Assembly (NCBI RefSeq): GCF_020379485.1
Contig: NC_063436.1
Location: 17,377,389-17,441,388 of the forward strand
Origin: Brassica napus
Lineage: Eukaryota > Streptophyta > Magnoliopsida > Brassicales > Brassicaceae
Direction: 5' to 3'
DNA: 64,000 bases
The notes beneath the pieces are model-generated. The model was given only the letters and a program-made list of their open reading frames with translations. It was not told where the DNA came from and did no database searches. Both the position numbers and the translations under genes were made by a program. Shown one piece after another: positions 24,233 through 34,841 of the stretch. The number at the start of each line of letters is the position of its first letter. Within the stretch, counting starts at the first letter, position 1.

Positions 24233-24793
24233 ATGGCAAACCTCATCCTCATCATCACCTCCCATATCCTCCTTCTCGCAGCTATTGTCTCCGCCGGTAA
24301 GGGTGAAAACTTTGCAAAAAACATTAACCGGAAACACTTCGGGCTCCGTAAAGAGAAACTCACTTTCTTCCGTGTCTACTGGCACGACATTCAAAGCGGC
24401 ACAGACCCTAGCTCGGTCGTGCTACGACCTCCTCTCTCCAACTCATCTTTCTTCGGAGCCGTCACTATGATCGATAACCGTTTAACCACAGGTGTGTCGG
24501 TGAACTCGACTTTAGTAGGCCAGGCTCAAGGGATGTACGCTGGTGCGGGCCAACACGATGCGTCTGCGCTTATGGTGATGAACTTCGCGTTCAAGACAGG
24601 TAAGTATAACGGAAGTACGATCTCGATTCTTGGTCGAAACGCGGTGATGACTAAGGTTAGGGAGATGCCGGTGATTGGAGGAAGTGGACTGTTCCGGTTC
24701 GCTAGAGGTTATGTCGAGGCTAGAACTAAGTGGTTGAATGTAAAGACAGGAGATGCTACTGTTGAGTACAGCTGTTACGTCTTGCATTATTGA
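24233..24793 (+). CDS. DIR7: Dirigent protein
   Basis: A single exon encodes 186 residues, the standard dirigent length. A signal peptide ([22 protein letters not shown]) directs it to the apoplast. The mature part has the family blocks [17 protein letters not shown]-like [42 protein letters not shown] and [18 protein letters not shown], ending in YSCYVLHY. Dirigent proteins steer stereoselective coupling of phenoxy radicals in lignan or lignin formation. The partner and substrate of this one are unknown. The ATG at 24233 was chosen over upstream in-frame codons because the signal peptide begins there. Position and sequence fit At3g13650. Confidence 0.92.
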   Translation: MANLILIITSHILLLAAIVSAGKGENFAKNINRKHFGLRKEKLTFFRVYWHDIQSGTDPSSVVLRPPLSNSSFFGAVTMIDNRLTTGVSVNSTLVGQAQGMYAGAGQHDASALMVMNFAFKTGKYNGSTISILGRNAVMTKVREMPVIGGSGLFRFARGYVEARTKWLNVKTGDATVEYSCYVLHY

Positions 24794-25711
24794 CTTTATG
24801 ATGATTGTATGTCTCTCTTTTCTAATGTTTATTTAAATTGCTATGTTTGGGTCCGGGTATGTTGTCTTTATGTTGGTTTGAGAGATACTGATTGTTTTGA
24901 GGGTATTTATGTCTATTTCGAGATTATGATATTTTTTGTTCACGTGATACTTTGATGCATAAAAACTTAGATGACATTTTAAAGAAGTTATTAGTCTTGA
25001 AATTTATCGGATTTAAAATAATTATAAATGAATGTTTAAATGATCAATACATCTATTTTACTTAACGATTTTGGAAGTCAAAACGGTTTATGCATATTTA
25101 AATTATTTAAATTTTGCGAATCAAGACAAATGTTTAATCTCGACCGACTTTAATTGTGGGTATTGCTTACTATTTCACACAAGAGTTTGGTATAGTTGAG
25201 CTTTTCAACGAATATTAATTTTTCAACTTGGCAATGTTAAATTTTCCTAGTCGCTAGGTAGCTATACCGGCCTAAAGACAACTCATAACTCTGATTGGAA
25301 TTAACTATCCCGACGTTGCGAACTAGCGTACATCAACTGGTTTCATACGTCACAAACAATCCAACAAATCTCAGTTATTGTGATCATAAGTGCCTAACAG
25401 CCCAGCTGATATATTGAGCTCGAGAGCTACGTTTTACCATGTGTTTCTCACTAGTAACATACAAAATTACAAATGAGTGTGTTTATACATAAGTGCAAAT
25501 CATCAAACTATGCAAGTAACACTCTAACAAACTTATATAACCACCTCAATCTAGCAAACCACCAATGATAGGATAAACCAATACTTTTTTCTAGGATGAA
25601 GAATCTAATGCTCACACCGTCACACGCCTTATTCTTCTACATATACACACACATGACACCCTCGTTAACTATAGCACAAAAGATCATCTATATATGCAAA
25701 TAACCACAAGC
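24794..25711. other. Intergenic between the two dirigent copies
   Basis: 3' UTR of the first copy, then AT-rich sequence, then about 90 bp with a TATATACACACAC-like stretch near 25640 that would be the promoter of the second copy. No other gene or clear repeat is seen. Confidence 0.5.
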
Positions 25712-26855
25712 ATGACAAAGCTCATCATTATCCTCGCTGCACAGATCATCCTCCTCGCCGCAGTTGCTTCCGCTGGACATGTTGGAGACTTCGCAAGAAC
25801 TACGTACCAAAAACATCCCATCATCAATAAAAAGGAAAAACTCACCCATCTCCATTTCTATTGGCACGACTCCACCAAGGGTCGAAACCCAAGCTCTGTC
25901 ATGATCCAACAGCCAGTCTTGAACTCCACCTTATTGGATCCATCACCATGACGGATGTTAGGATCTAGAGGGTTCTAGATCCGAATCTATATAAAAGATA
26001 AGGACATATATATTGTTATGAGAAAATCTTAGTCTCGTGATGTATATATATGATGTAACGTGATAATGGAGTATTAGAAATATATATCCCACATCGGGAA
26101 TTCTAAAGCACATTAAGTATTATATAAAGGGTTATGGTCAATTATAATCATTAATTGGTTTTAAGTTGAAAGCCCATAATTAAACTCAATCTAACATGGT
26201 ATCGGAGCCCATACCCTAAATTCCTAATTAAAATTAAAATTAAAATTAACTCTTCCGACCGGGTATAAAAGTTGTGATTAACCCTTCCAACTGGATATAA
26301 AGTTTGTGTTAAACTCGCTCGACCGAGTATAAGTGTTCTAAAGTTCCAAGATTTATGGCCGATAACAACCATCATCTCGAAGAGGGGTATTAGGGATATA
26401 TATTTCACATCGAAAATTCTAAAAGACATTAAATAATATATAAATGGTTATGACCAATCCACTAATCACCAATTGGTTTTAAGTTGGACGCTCATAAAGG
26501 GTTATCATTCAAGTCAATCTCTTGTCTTTCAACGGACGACCCATTAACAACAGATGTGCCAAGGAACTCGACAGTGGTGGGACATGCCCAAGGGATCTAC
26601 GCCGGAGCGTCCCGGGGAGAGATTGGCTACTTGATGGTTCTGAGTTTTGCGTTCAAGACAGGGAAGTACAATGGGAGTACGATCTCAGTTCTTGGTCGAA
26701 ACATAGTGTTCTCAAAAGTTAGGGAAATGCCGGTGGTGGGAGGAAGTGGAATGTTCCGGTTTGCTAGTGGTTATGTTGAGGCTCGAACCAAGTCGTTCGA
26801 ATACAAGACCGGTGAGGCCACAGTTGAGTACAACTGTTATGTCGTGCATTACTAA
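25712..26855 (+). pseudogene. Dirigent pseudogene split by an insertion
   Basis: The 5' part (from 25712) encodes a signal peptide and MTKLIIILAAQIILLAAVAS through NPSSVMIQQPVLNST. It then shifts frame by one base near 25938, after which SITMTD is readable in the next frame. Sequence unrelated to dirigents fills about 25955-26522, including a TRIM retrotransposon. Dirigent coding resumes near 26536 ([20 protein letters not shown]) and runs in frame to the normal end YNCYVVHY at 26855. A frameshift plus an insertion in a normally intronless gene make a functional product unlikely. The 3' half is well preserved, which suggests recent loss. It is the tandem partner of the copy at 24233. Confidence 0.85.
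26072..26522 (+). mobile_element. TRIM (small LTR retrotransposon)
   Basis: 5' LTR at about 26072-26196 starts tattagaaatatatatccca and ends in aaca. Directly after it, tggtatcggagccc (26197-26210) is a primer-binding site of the initiator-Met-tRNA type. A polypurine tract agagggg (26381-26387) precedes the 3' LTR (about 26388-26522), which starts tattagggatatatatttca and shares ggttttaagttg. The internal part is only about 190 bp with no ORF. The LTRs are clearly diverged, so the insertion is not very young. Confidence 0.85.
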
Positions 26856-28997
26856 TATAATTATGGCTGCATTGTTAATTATGATTTCATAAAGTAACAG
26901 TTGGATTAAACGAGTGTTGTTGTTTGGGTTTGTTGCATGTCCGGTTGTATGGTCTGATCGTTGCGATGTGAGGGTTGTTATTGTCTTTTTAATAAAACGT
27001 AATTAGTAAAACATTGTAATGGTTTGATTTCATCTACAAAACGAATAAATGTCACTGTTTCTGCATGAAACATACTACCATTTGGTCAAAATAAGTGGCA
27101 AAAAGGCCTATACTCCATGTTAAAAAATGATTTGAAAATCATCAGTGTATTTGTGATTACATTACTTGAGTTTGCGATAATAAACAAATAGAATGATTAG
27201 CCCAATCACTAGCCAATTTTATCAAATAGAATTATGATAAATCACTTTTTTTTCTACGAAGACTAGCTATCTAGTTATGTTCTTTTGAGGAAACGAATAA
27301 GGCAGCAGCTCCGTTAATATCATATAAAATGAAAATTTTGGTTCACCGTATATGCAAATCAAAATAGATGCACCACCTCGGCAAATTGTATTGAAAATGT
27401 GTATATATCTTGTAAACTCTTTATAATATCAATATATTTGATGTGTCGGAAACGATGTTAAAATAGTTGTTTTTAGGGGAAATACATAGATTTTTTGAGA
27501 AATTAATTGGAAAAAATATATACAGTATATATAAGGGATGTCACCATTCCATTTTTCTTACGCACTGGTATTTCTTTCCTCTCTTTTGTTTTGTTTTTTT
27601 TCCTCTCTTTTGTTGTTGGTAATTGTATATAATTTATACGATATGCTTTTGTTTTCATTTTTATATTGTTGCAAAACAATATTTAGTACTGTTTCATAAT
27701 ACTTGATGTTTTGTAGTAGTGCACAAAGATTAAAATAATTATATTTTTCTAAAAAGGTATTTTAAAGCTATAATTTTAAAATCAGTTAACCAATTATAAA
27801 AAATACTGTAAAATCTAATTGGTTGAACAGTTTTCAATAAAGTTAAAGTTAACTTTAAAATCTTAAAATTTCATGTAAATTGAAACAAAATAGTATTTCT
27901 AAAAGAGAAAAAGACTAGAATAGCACTAAACCAAGTTTATGTTCCTAAAGTAGCACTCAAGGCTCAAAGTCACAAAAATAGGTTTCATTAAAGAGATAAA
28001 TATACACTTATACCCCTTGGGTTAACTAATCCAAACCTTAGGGTTTAGAGTTAAGGGGTGGGGTTTTGGAATTAGGGTTTAAAATTTTATAAAAAAAAAA
28101 TACTAAAATAAAAAATTAAAATTTTAAAAACAGTTTCAAAAAGTATTTTTAAATTATAAAAAGAAAATTTGAAAAAAAAATAAATAAAAAAAATTCGAAA
28201 AAAAAAATTATAAAAATTTCGAATCTGAAAACATATAATCTGAAACTATATAAAAAAAAATTCTTTTTTTCATTTTTTTATTTTTATTTTATTTATTTTT
28301 ATTTTATTTATTTTTATTTATTTTTGTTTGTTTATTTAATTTTAAACCAAAGGTATTATGGATATTTTACCCTTTAATGAATGTCATTTTTGTGACTTTC
28401 TCCTTCTAGTGCTATTTTTAAGACATAAACTTCAAAGGTGCTATTATTGACAATTGCCCTTTCTAAAACATCATCTGTATTGAAACGGATGGAATATTAT
28501 ATTAATAATTATATTAAAGTCCCTGGATTTAAAACTTGCATTAGGTTTCTAGAAACCTGGGCACGGCACTGTGAACTGTGGACTTTGCCCCTGGTCCGGA
28601 ATGTCGATTACGTAATGGATCTTACGTAGGATTGATGACGGGAAACGAGGAAGAAAGAGTAAAGATAATAAGATTGAAGAAAAAGATATTATTTGATCAT
28701 TCGATATCCTCCACAAATAGGGGAGAAATATTCAGCACCATTATTGAAAACGACTGCCTAGAAGACTGAAATGTAAATAAATAGATAGCCTCCCTCCCAC
28801 AGACTATCCAACTTCCTCTCAGCGACTTTTCATGTTTCTTTGCTGCTGCAACACGCACACACACATACCTCTGTTTCTTAGCCGTAGGGACAGCTAGCTT
28901 ATCATTCTCTCCATCGTCCCTTTTTGGAAATAACTATCGTTGGGTCGAACTTCCTCGAGAATTGGATTGGTCTACGTGAGTGCCAACGAAGGCTACA
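26856..28997. other. Intergenic with MULE-like element
   Basis: Dirigent 3' flank, AT-rich sequence, the 555-bp MULE-like element at 27905-28459, then about 540 bp upstream of the sorting-nexin-like gene. That last part includes a CA-rich run (cacgcacacacacat) near 28855 and a pyrimidine-rich stretch that may be its leader. Confidence 0.5.
27905..28459. mobile_element. MULE-like non-autonomous element, copy 2
   Basis: Flanked by perfect 9-bp direct repeats tttctaaaa (27896-27904 and 28460-28468), the size made by Mutator-type transposases. About 100 bp at each end are imperfect inverted repeats, both containing aatagcac, tttatgt and aaagtcacaaaaat. The middle is A- and T-runs without coding capacity. 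A second copy lies at 6769-7248. Confidence 0.75.
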
Positions 28998-31900
28998 ATG
29001 AAGGCTCTAGTTGATCTGATCGACGTAGCCAAAATACGGAGCACCGTATGGTGGGGCTTATGTATCTTCTTCCTCACGTACTTCTTGACCCGTATGTCAC
29101 TCTCGAACCTTTCCTCATGCTTTCTAGTTTCTAACAAGAGATTATGTAATAGTATTCATTGATATGTCGTCAAGCTGCGAAATTACGCTTACCCTCTTGA
29201 ATTAGGATGACTTTAAGATCAGTTTGTAACAAAAATAATCCTTGACTGATACATGGAGTATTTGTTTACTCTTGTTCCATATTGTTGCTCTTATCTAGGC
29301 TTGGGTATTTCGTATGGGTTCAGTTAGGATAGTTCATATAAGGGACTAGAGAATCCATTTACTACCTGACTATTTTTGGTTCAGGTAGTTTTGGATTCGG
29401 TTCGGTTCGAATAGTAAAACTAGGAACCCGTAAATATCCGATTTTTTTTATTCTCATTCGGTTCTGGTTGTTATTTTAGATAGTTCAAATGATTCAAGTT
29501 AAATGTCGGATATTTTGAATAAAATATTGAATAATTAGAATGATTTAGATAAAAATATTGAATATTTCAAATTACTTTGAATATTTCGGATAAAAGTATT
29601 CTAATACTTTCGTGTAGTTCAGATACTTTATAATAATCTAGTTTTTAAATATTTTAGATACTCTTCATAGATTTTTTAAATTGCAAACATATATTTAATT
29701 ATTTTATATGTATATATAATTTATATTTTTTATATATTTGGGTATCCGTTTGGTTTTCAGTTCGGTTCACTTATTTCAGATATATAAATATAGGAACCAT
29801 TCGTATATTTAAGGGTTTTCGTCTGGTTTCAATTTCAGATATTTGGTTTGGTACTAGTTTGGTTCAGATTTTTTTTCCCCAGGCCTACTCATATCTTATG
29901 GCGTTGTTAACAACATAATGTTTGTGCTCTCATGCAGATACAAGTAAGTCTATGTGGATGAATTTGCCAGTGGCAGTTCTCATTCTTTACTGTCGTCCAA
30001 TTCTTTTGAATCAGAATGAGTTCAGAAGGAAAGTTATGCCAGCTCCAAGACAGAGCCACTTGTATTTTCCCAGCAGGAAGCAGTTGTCCTTGAATGATGC
30101 TCGTCTTTCCGCTACCCCACCTCCTCCAATGTGGAAGTATAAGATTAACTCTCCTATAGTGGAAGCTGCGATCAATGATTTTGTAGATAAGATCCTTGAT
30201 AATTTCGTGAAAAATTTGTGGTACTCTTCGATCACTCCAGACAAAGAGTTCCCTGAACTGACCCGTGGACTGATCATGAATGTTGTTGGTGAAATTTCGG
30301 TGAGGGTAAAAGAGATAAATATCTTCGGCTTAATCAGGTGCCGTACTTTATTCACTATTTGTTCATCAAAAGTCTCGAGTTTAGATTGGATGACTGATGA
30401 AATCGATGCTTAATTGTGCAGGAATATAGTTGATCTGATAGGTGATCATTTGGAGAGTTTTAGAAGAAACCAAGCTGCTATTGGTAAAGATGTTATGAAG
30501 ACATTGTCATCTGAGGACATAGATAAAAAGTTGAGGGGCCATCTTATGGCTTCTGAGGAGCTTTATCCTGCACTCATATCAAAAGAGAGTGAGTACAAGG
30601 TATGATGGATAGTTCAGACTAAAACTAACTAGGTTCCTTCCTACTTTACGCAAACCTGTTCTTTTTTTCTTCTAACAGGTTCTTCAGAAAATAGTTGCTG
30701 GCATATTATCTGTGGTTCTCAGACCAGGAGAATCTCAGTGCCCCTTTGTTCAAACGATAGCTAGAGAGCTTTTGACTTGCTTGGTATTTCGACGTCTTGT
30801 GAATTTTGCATCCCCCGAGTAAGTTATCTTTTACCTATCTGTTGTCTTCCATAAAGCTGTGTTTGGGGTATAATGCAAACTAGCTAGGAGCCAGGAACAG
30901 TTTACGATTTCAGACTTCTTAGATAAATAAATACAATGGTATATATACATACGTTAAACTCTGCTTTCAGTTTACATGATATAAACACTCATCTCACTAA
31001 GGAAACTGCATCCGCATCGATGCACAGCAGCATTTTTAATGAAGCCATAGAGTTACTTGAAGAGAGCACCCAAGGGGAAGATGAAAATGTTTCAGAAGCT
31101 AATGGGTGGCACTCAGATAATGAATTGGACTCCAAGCATGTCCCACCAAGAGTGGTTAGACGTCTTGGAGAGCCTGAGAATCCATCCTCAAAATTGGAAA
31201 ATGATTTAAAGGAAAAATCTGAAGTTAAGGGGTTGAGCGATTCGCAGCACGCAGATTCATCCACAAGTTTGGTTCACAATCCTACTGACATGCCACCTGA
31301 GGTACATCATAAATATCCCTTTAGTATGTCTCTCTTGCACAATCTACACCATACATTAGCCTTTTTTTTAAACACACAACATACATTAGCCAAATGACAC
31401 AATCTGATGGCTTAGTGAGACATATTACCAAAGAGACATTAAAAGACGTCGGATCTTTTTTTGCATCTTCTATTTTTTTTATATTGGAATACTTATCCTC
31501 TACTTTTTATTACAGTGGATGCCGCCCAGTGTCGTTGAGCTGATTTTGAACCTAGTTGATAAAATGTTTCAATTAAATAGAGGAGGTTGGTTAAGGTGAG
31601 ACAAAGTATTTATCTGTTGTAGATTATGCTATTCTATTTTTTTTTTACTAGGTCCCGTTTATCACATGGCGTTTTTGAATAATCTTTAAATGGTTGTATG
31701 TATTACTATAGGGCGAAAGTTTTCTCGGTATTGAAGAAAATGTTACTATTTGTGGAAGTTCCTGTGGATGACTGGCTTCAGAGGAGGATCCGTTGGCTGC
31801 GGAATGAAGACACAGTAGCTCATGGAATACGTTTGGCTCAAGATGTAAGAATTAAGTTTTCCCCTAACCTTGTGGTGGAAGTCAACTGAATCATTATCCG

Positions 31901-32432
31901 TTTCTAGATCCGACATCATGTTTGATCTTCGTGTTGCTGATAATCTTATTTGAAACTTCTCTCCAGCAATTATGGCCAAATGGCGTGGATCAGAATGACT
32001 CTAGTTCCCTTGAGCAGCTACTCAAGGCTGGAGTTAGTAAAATAAAGGAATTCCTTTTCAGTAAGTTCCTTAGGATCCCCTCAAATTGACTTTTATGTTC
32101 AGTTAGTTAAGCCTCATTGGAAGTAACATTTTGGTGTTTGATCAGATAAGGCCCCAAAAGCTTTAGTGAGGGTATGCGCTAGAGACATCCATCATTTCAC
32201 TCAGGTTAGTCTTCTTTTACTTTCAGAGTAAAAGGGTTTCCATTAGGCTGAGGCATGCATCATTTTGGTCTGACTAATACTTGACACATAAATCATCGGA
32301 TCGCAGTCAAACGTAAGCGTAAAGCAACTAATATTTGCAATACTGGAGCTGCTACTTCGAAAGGTTTTCCCCGAGCTGGAAGATCTTTTGAGAGACATAA
32401 GGGAGAATCCTCCGCATTGTCGATCAGAGTAA
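28998..32432 (+). CDS. Sorting-nexin-like protein, PXA and nexin-C without PX
   Basis: Ten exons: 28998-29091, 29938-30337, 30422-30599, 30679-30818, 30971-31301, 31516-31595, 31712-31844, 31967-32060, 32146-32204 and 32307-32432. All use GT-AG, and the total of 1635 bases stays open, giving 544 residues. An N-terminal hydrophobic hairpin (WWGLCIFFLTYFL, then LPVAVLIL) is followed by a PXA-type region at about 80-270 (AAINDFVDKIL, GEISVRVKEIN, IVDLIGDHLESFRRNQAAIG). Residues from about 271 match the linker (SEANGWHSDNELDSK, PPRVVRRLGEPE) and nexin-C part (LVDKMFQLNRGGWLR, LELLLRKVFPELEDLLRDIR). In the remembered relative At2g15900 (about 950 residues) a PX domain lies between these parts. Here it is absent, with exon 4 running straight into the linker. 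It may be an expressed short form or a recently truncated gene. Its position does not match the Arabidopsis order, so it looks like a transposed duplicate. Confidence 0.8.
29295..29890. repeat. GGTTCGG-rich repeat inside intron 1 of the sorting-nexin-like gene
   Basis: Runs from ggcttgggtatttcgtatgg to cccaggcctactc. Its ends are roughly inverted (taggc/ggcct), and the interior is full of ggttcggttc and ggatatttt variants. It accounts for most of the 846-bp intron. Confidence 0.5.
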
Positions 32433-33471
32433 GAACGAAGGTCGCCTGTGATTAGCTTGAACCAGTTGCCTATCTTTTCTCTATGTTAATTTTCTATTTG
32501 GATTCTTTATATAGTATAGCTATTATTCCATGTGTGTAAGAAAAACAAGTGGTAATATCAATTCTTGTGAGTTTTTTTTTTTTGACATACAACAATGAAA
32601 TATGGGTTTAGTATATAAACATCTTGTGTGTGGAAATTGCACAAAAAGAAGCTACACGTTTTCGCTGAGGACCATGAAGAATGTGAAAAGACTTCAGTTG
32701 AGATAAACATCCTCATCATCCAAAACATTATCTTCAGCTTATCTCTGGCAGAAGTTGTCGAGAATTCAGACCATAGGATACTTTCGAGCATAGACTTGTT
32801 CAGTTCCCAACCTTTGTTCGTTGGTTCCTTGGCAGATTCAACCTCCCACTATGTGTGACCAGTAACCTTACCTTTTTAAAACTCCGGAAACGAACTATTC
32901 ATAATTAAAATTCAAATGCTATTACTAAAATACAAAAAACTTTAATTTTTGATCAAGTACCCAAAATATATATGTGAGTAAATCATTATATAATAAATAT
33001 TCATTATTAGGTGCTAAATAGTATTTTAGATATTTTTATTCGAGATTAAATTCGGATTTGGTAGAAGTGTTTCTTTAAAGGGGCAATTTGTCAGATATTC
33101 ATATTGGACCCTATTATTAAGCTTATAGCCATTCTACAGTAAGAAGTATTTGATGGGACAATTTGTGCACAAATGTGACCGAAATCTCCTTCTAGACGTG
33201 TGCGCGTAATATTGACATGCCAAACCTAAAACTGTCATATTATACTACATACCATATATTCTAGTCATAAAAAAGATCTAATCAGTTATGCGGTTAAGTT
33301 TCATTCATTACGTGACTATACTATACATAGTTACGATATAGTATAGAATACTCAAAACAAATACATAAACTTTTATTTCTTTGTATATACAATGTTTTAA
33401 CAATTTGGGCAAGGAATCAAAGTTAGGGAGGGAGGGAGGGAGGGAGGGAGGGAGGGAGGGAGGGAGGGAGG

Positions 33472-33517
<46 letters not shown>

Positions 33518-34789
33518 AGATGACATACTATAAACCCTATAGTATAGTCTGATTAAGATGGCATGAGGGAGGGTGGGATGGAGGGAGAGAGGGAGAAAGG
33601 GAGGGAGGGAGGGAAGGAGGGAGGGAGAGAGGGAGGGAGGGAAGGAAGGAGAGAGAAATTAAGATGACATATTATAAACTGTATAGTATTGTCTGATTAA
33701 GATGGCATGAGGGAGGGAGGGAGGGAGGGAGGGAGGGAGAGAGAGGGAGGGAGGGAGAGAAGGAGAAGGAGGGAGGGAGAGGGGGGGGGGGGGAGTGAGA
33801 GGAAGAGCGACGAGCGAAGAGGGAGAGAGGAAGAGAAAAGGGAAGGAGGGGGGGGGGGGGAGAGGGAGGAGAGAAAGAGAAAGAAATACTACACTATTAC
33901 GACAAATAGAATAGTATACTACAATATCGTTTTTACGCTAAGAAATAGTGATAATGATGCCTCGTCGCGACAGAAAAGGAGAGAAGGAAGAGGAGAAATA
34001 TGAGGAAAAGGAGGAGTAGGAGGAAGACAAGAAGGAGGACAAGACATAGAGATGATGTAACAATAAATGTTGTATTGTACTATTTATGTTTATTAAATAG
34101 AATAGTACAATGCAACGTGTGTATTGTTCATCTTCTCCAATAGTTCTACACATCTTCTGTTTCTTAATTTACATATATCGAAAAGTATAAAAATTGTAAA
34201 AAGTGAAAGATAGTGTTGAAGAATGAAAAATGGTGGAAACACATATGGTGTTGAAGAATGAAATAATTGGCAATGGTGATTGTGGTGATACTACGAAAGA
34301 AAATGAAAGATCATATCCAGATATGAAGTAGACAAAATTACAAAGAGCGAGAGAAGAAGAAAAGAGTGGTGCGTGTGATAAAAAGGTAAAAAGGCAATTA
34401 ATACACAAATACACAGAATATCATAGCCAAGGTAATGTTATGGTTATAAATTTTATTTCTATTTTTCCTATATACGGTATAATTCCCCTTCTTTAAATTT
34501 GGATTTATTTGAGTAGAAATAATTTATTTTGTTTTTTTCTTTCGTAAAGAAAGACTTTGTACTTGTAATAAACTGACGTGGGATAAAGACCGCCTTTTTA
34601 CCATCGCCTTCTCTCTCCATCATCCACAACCTTTGTCTCTCTTCACCGCAACCGCACCGGCCAAACCCTAATCTCCTCATCGGACAACAATCGATCTCCG
34701 GTTCAATCCCAAACCCGACATGAGCCAGACCACCGTTTCGCTTGGACTATAATGATCGGACCCCGTCTCGATTGCATGGAGTTTGAGCT
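32433..34789. other. Intergenic and MLK4 leader
   Basis: Contains the 3' flank of the sorting-nexin-like gene, AT-rich sequence, the purine microsatellite at 33424-33880 and the promoter/leader of the kinase gene. A frame at 32628-32858 shows no family resemblance. Pyrimidine-rich sequence at 34600-34680 with aaaccctaatc near 34663 (telo-box-like) suits a 5' leader. Confidence 0.55.
33424..33880 (+). repeat. Purine-strand microsatellite (GGGA)n, (GA)n and poly-G
   Basis: Starts with about 13 GGGA units, then GA repeats. A spacer gattaagatgacatactata...gattaagatggcatgaggga (about 33515-33570) recurs at about 33656-33712 with few changes, each followed by a fresh GGGA/GAAGGA tract. Poly-G runs occur near 33782-33793 and 33849-33860. 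Nearly all purines lie on the plus strand. Open frames across it are low-complexity artefacts. Confidence 0.9.
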
Positions 34790-34841
34790 ATGCCGGAGCC
34801 TCGCCGTGGAGTCCGCCGTGGCCGTGCTGCCGACGCTGTAG
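34720..34841 (+). promoter_or_regulatory. uORFs in the MLK4 leader
   Basis: An ATG at 34720 opens an 11-codon uORF ending at 34752. A second ATG at 34752 (with an in-frame ATG at 34776) opens a frame ending at 34841, which overlaps the main start at 34790 in another frame. If transcribed, these would lower initiation at the main ATG unless leaky scanning occurs. The transcription start is unknown. Confidence 0.45.

Noticed and set aside
28998..32432. Processed retrogene origin of the sorting-nexin-like gene
   Set aside because: It keeps nine introns with normal splice sites, so duplication was at the DNA level.
33707..34003. Gly/Arg/Glu-rich frame
   Set aside because: It is the translation of a purine microsatellite.
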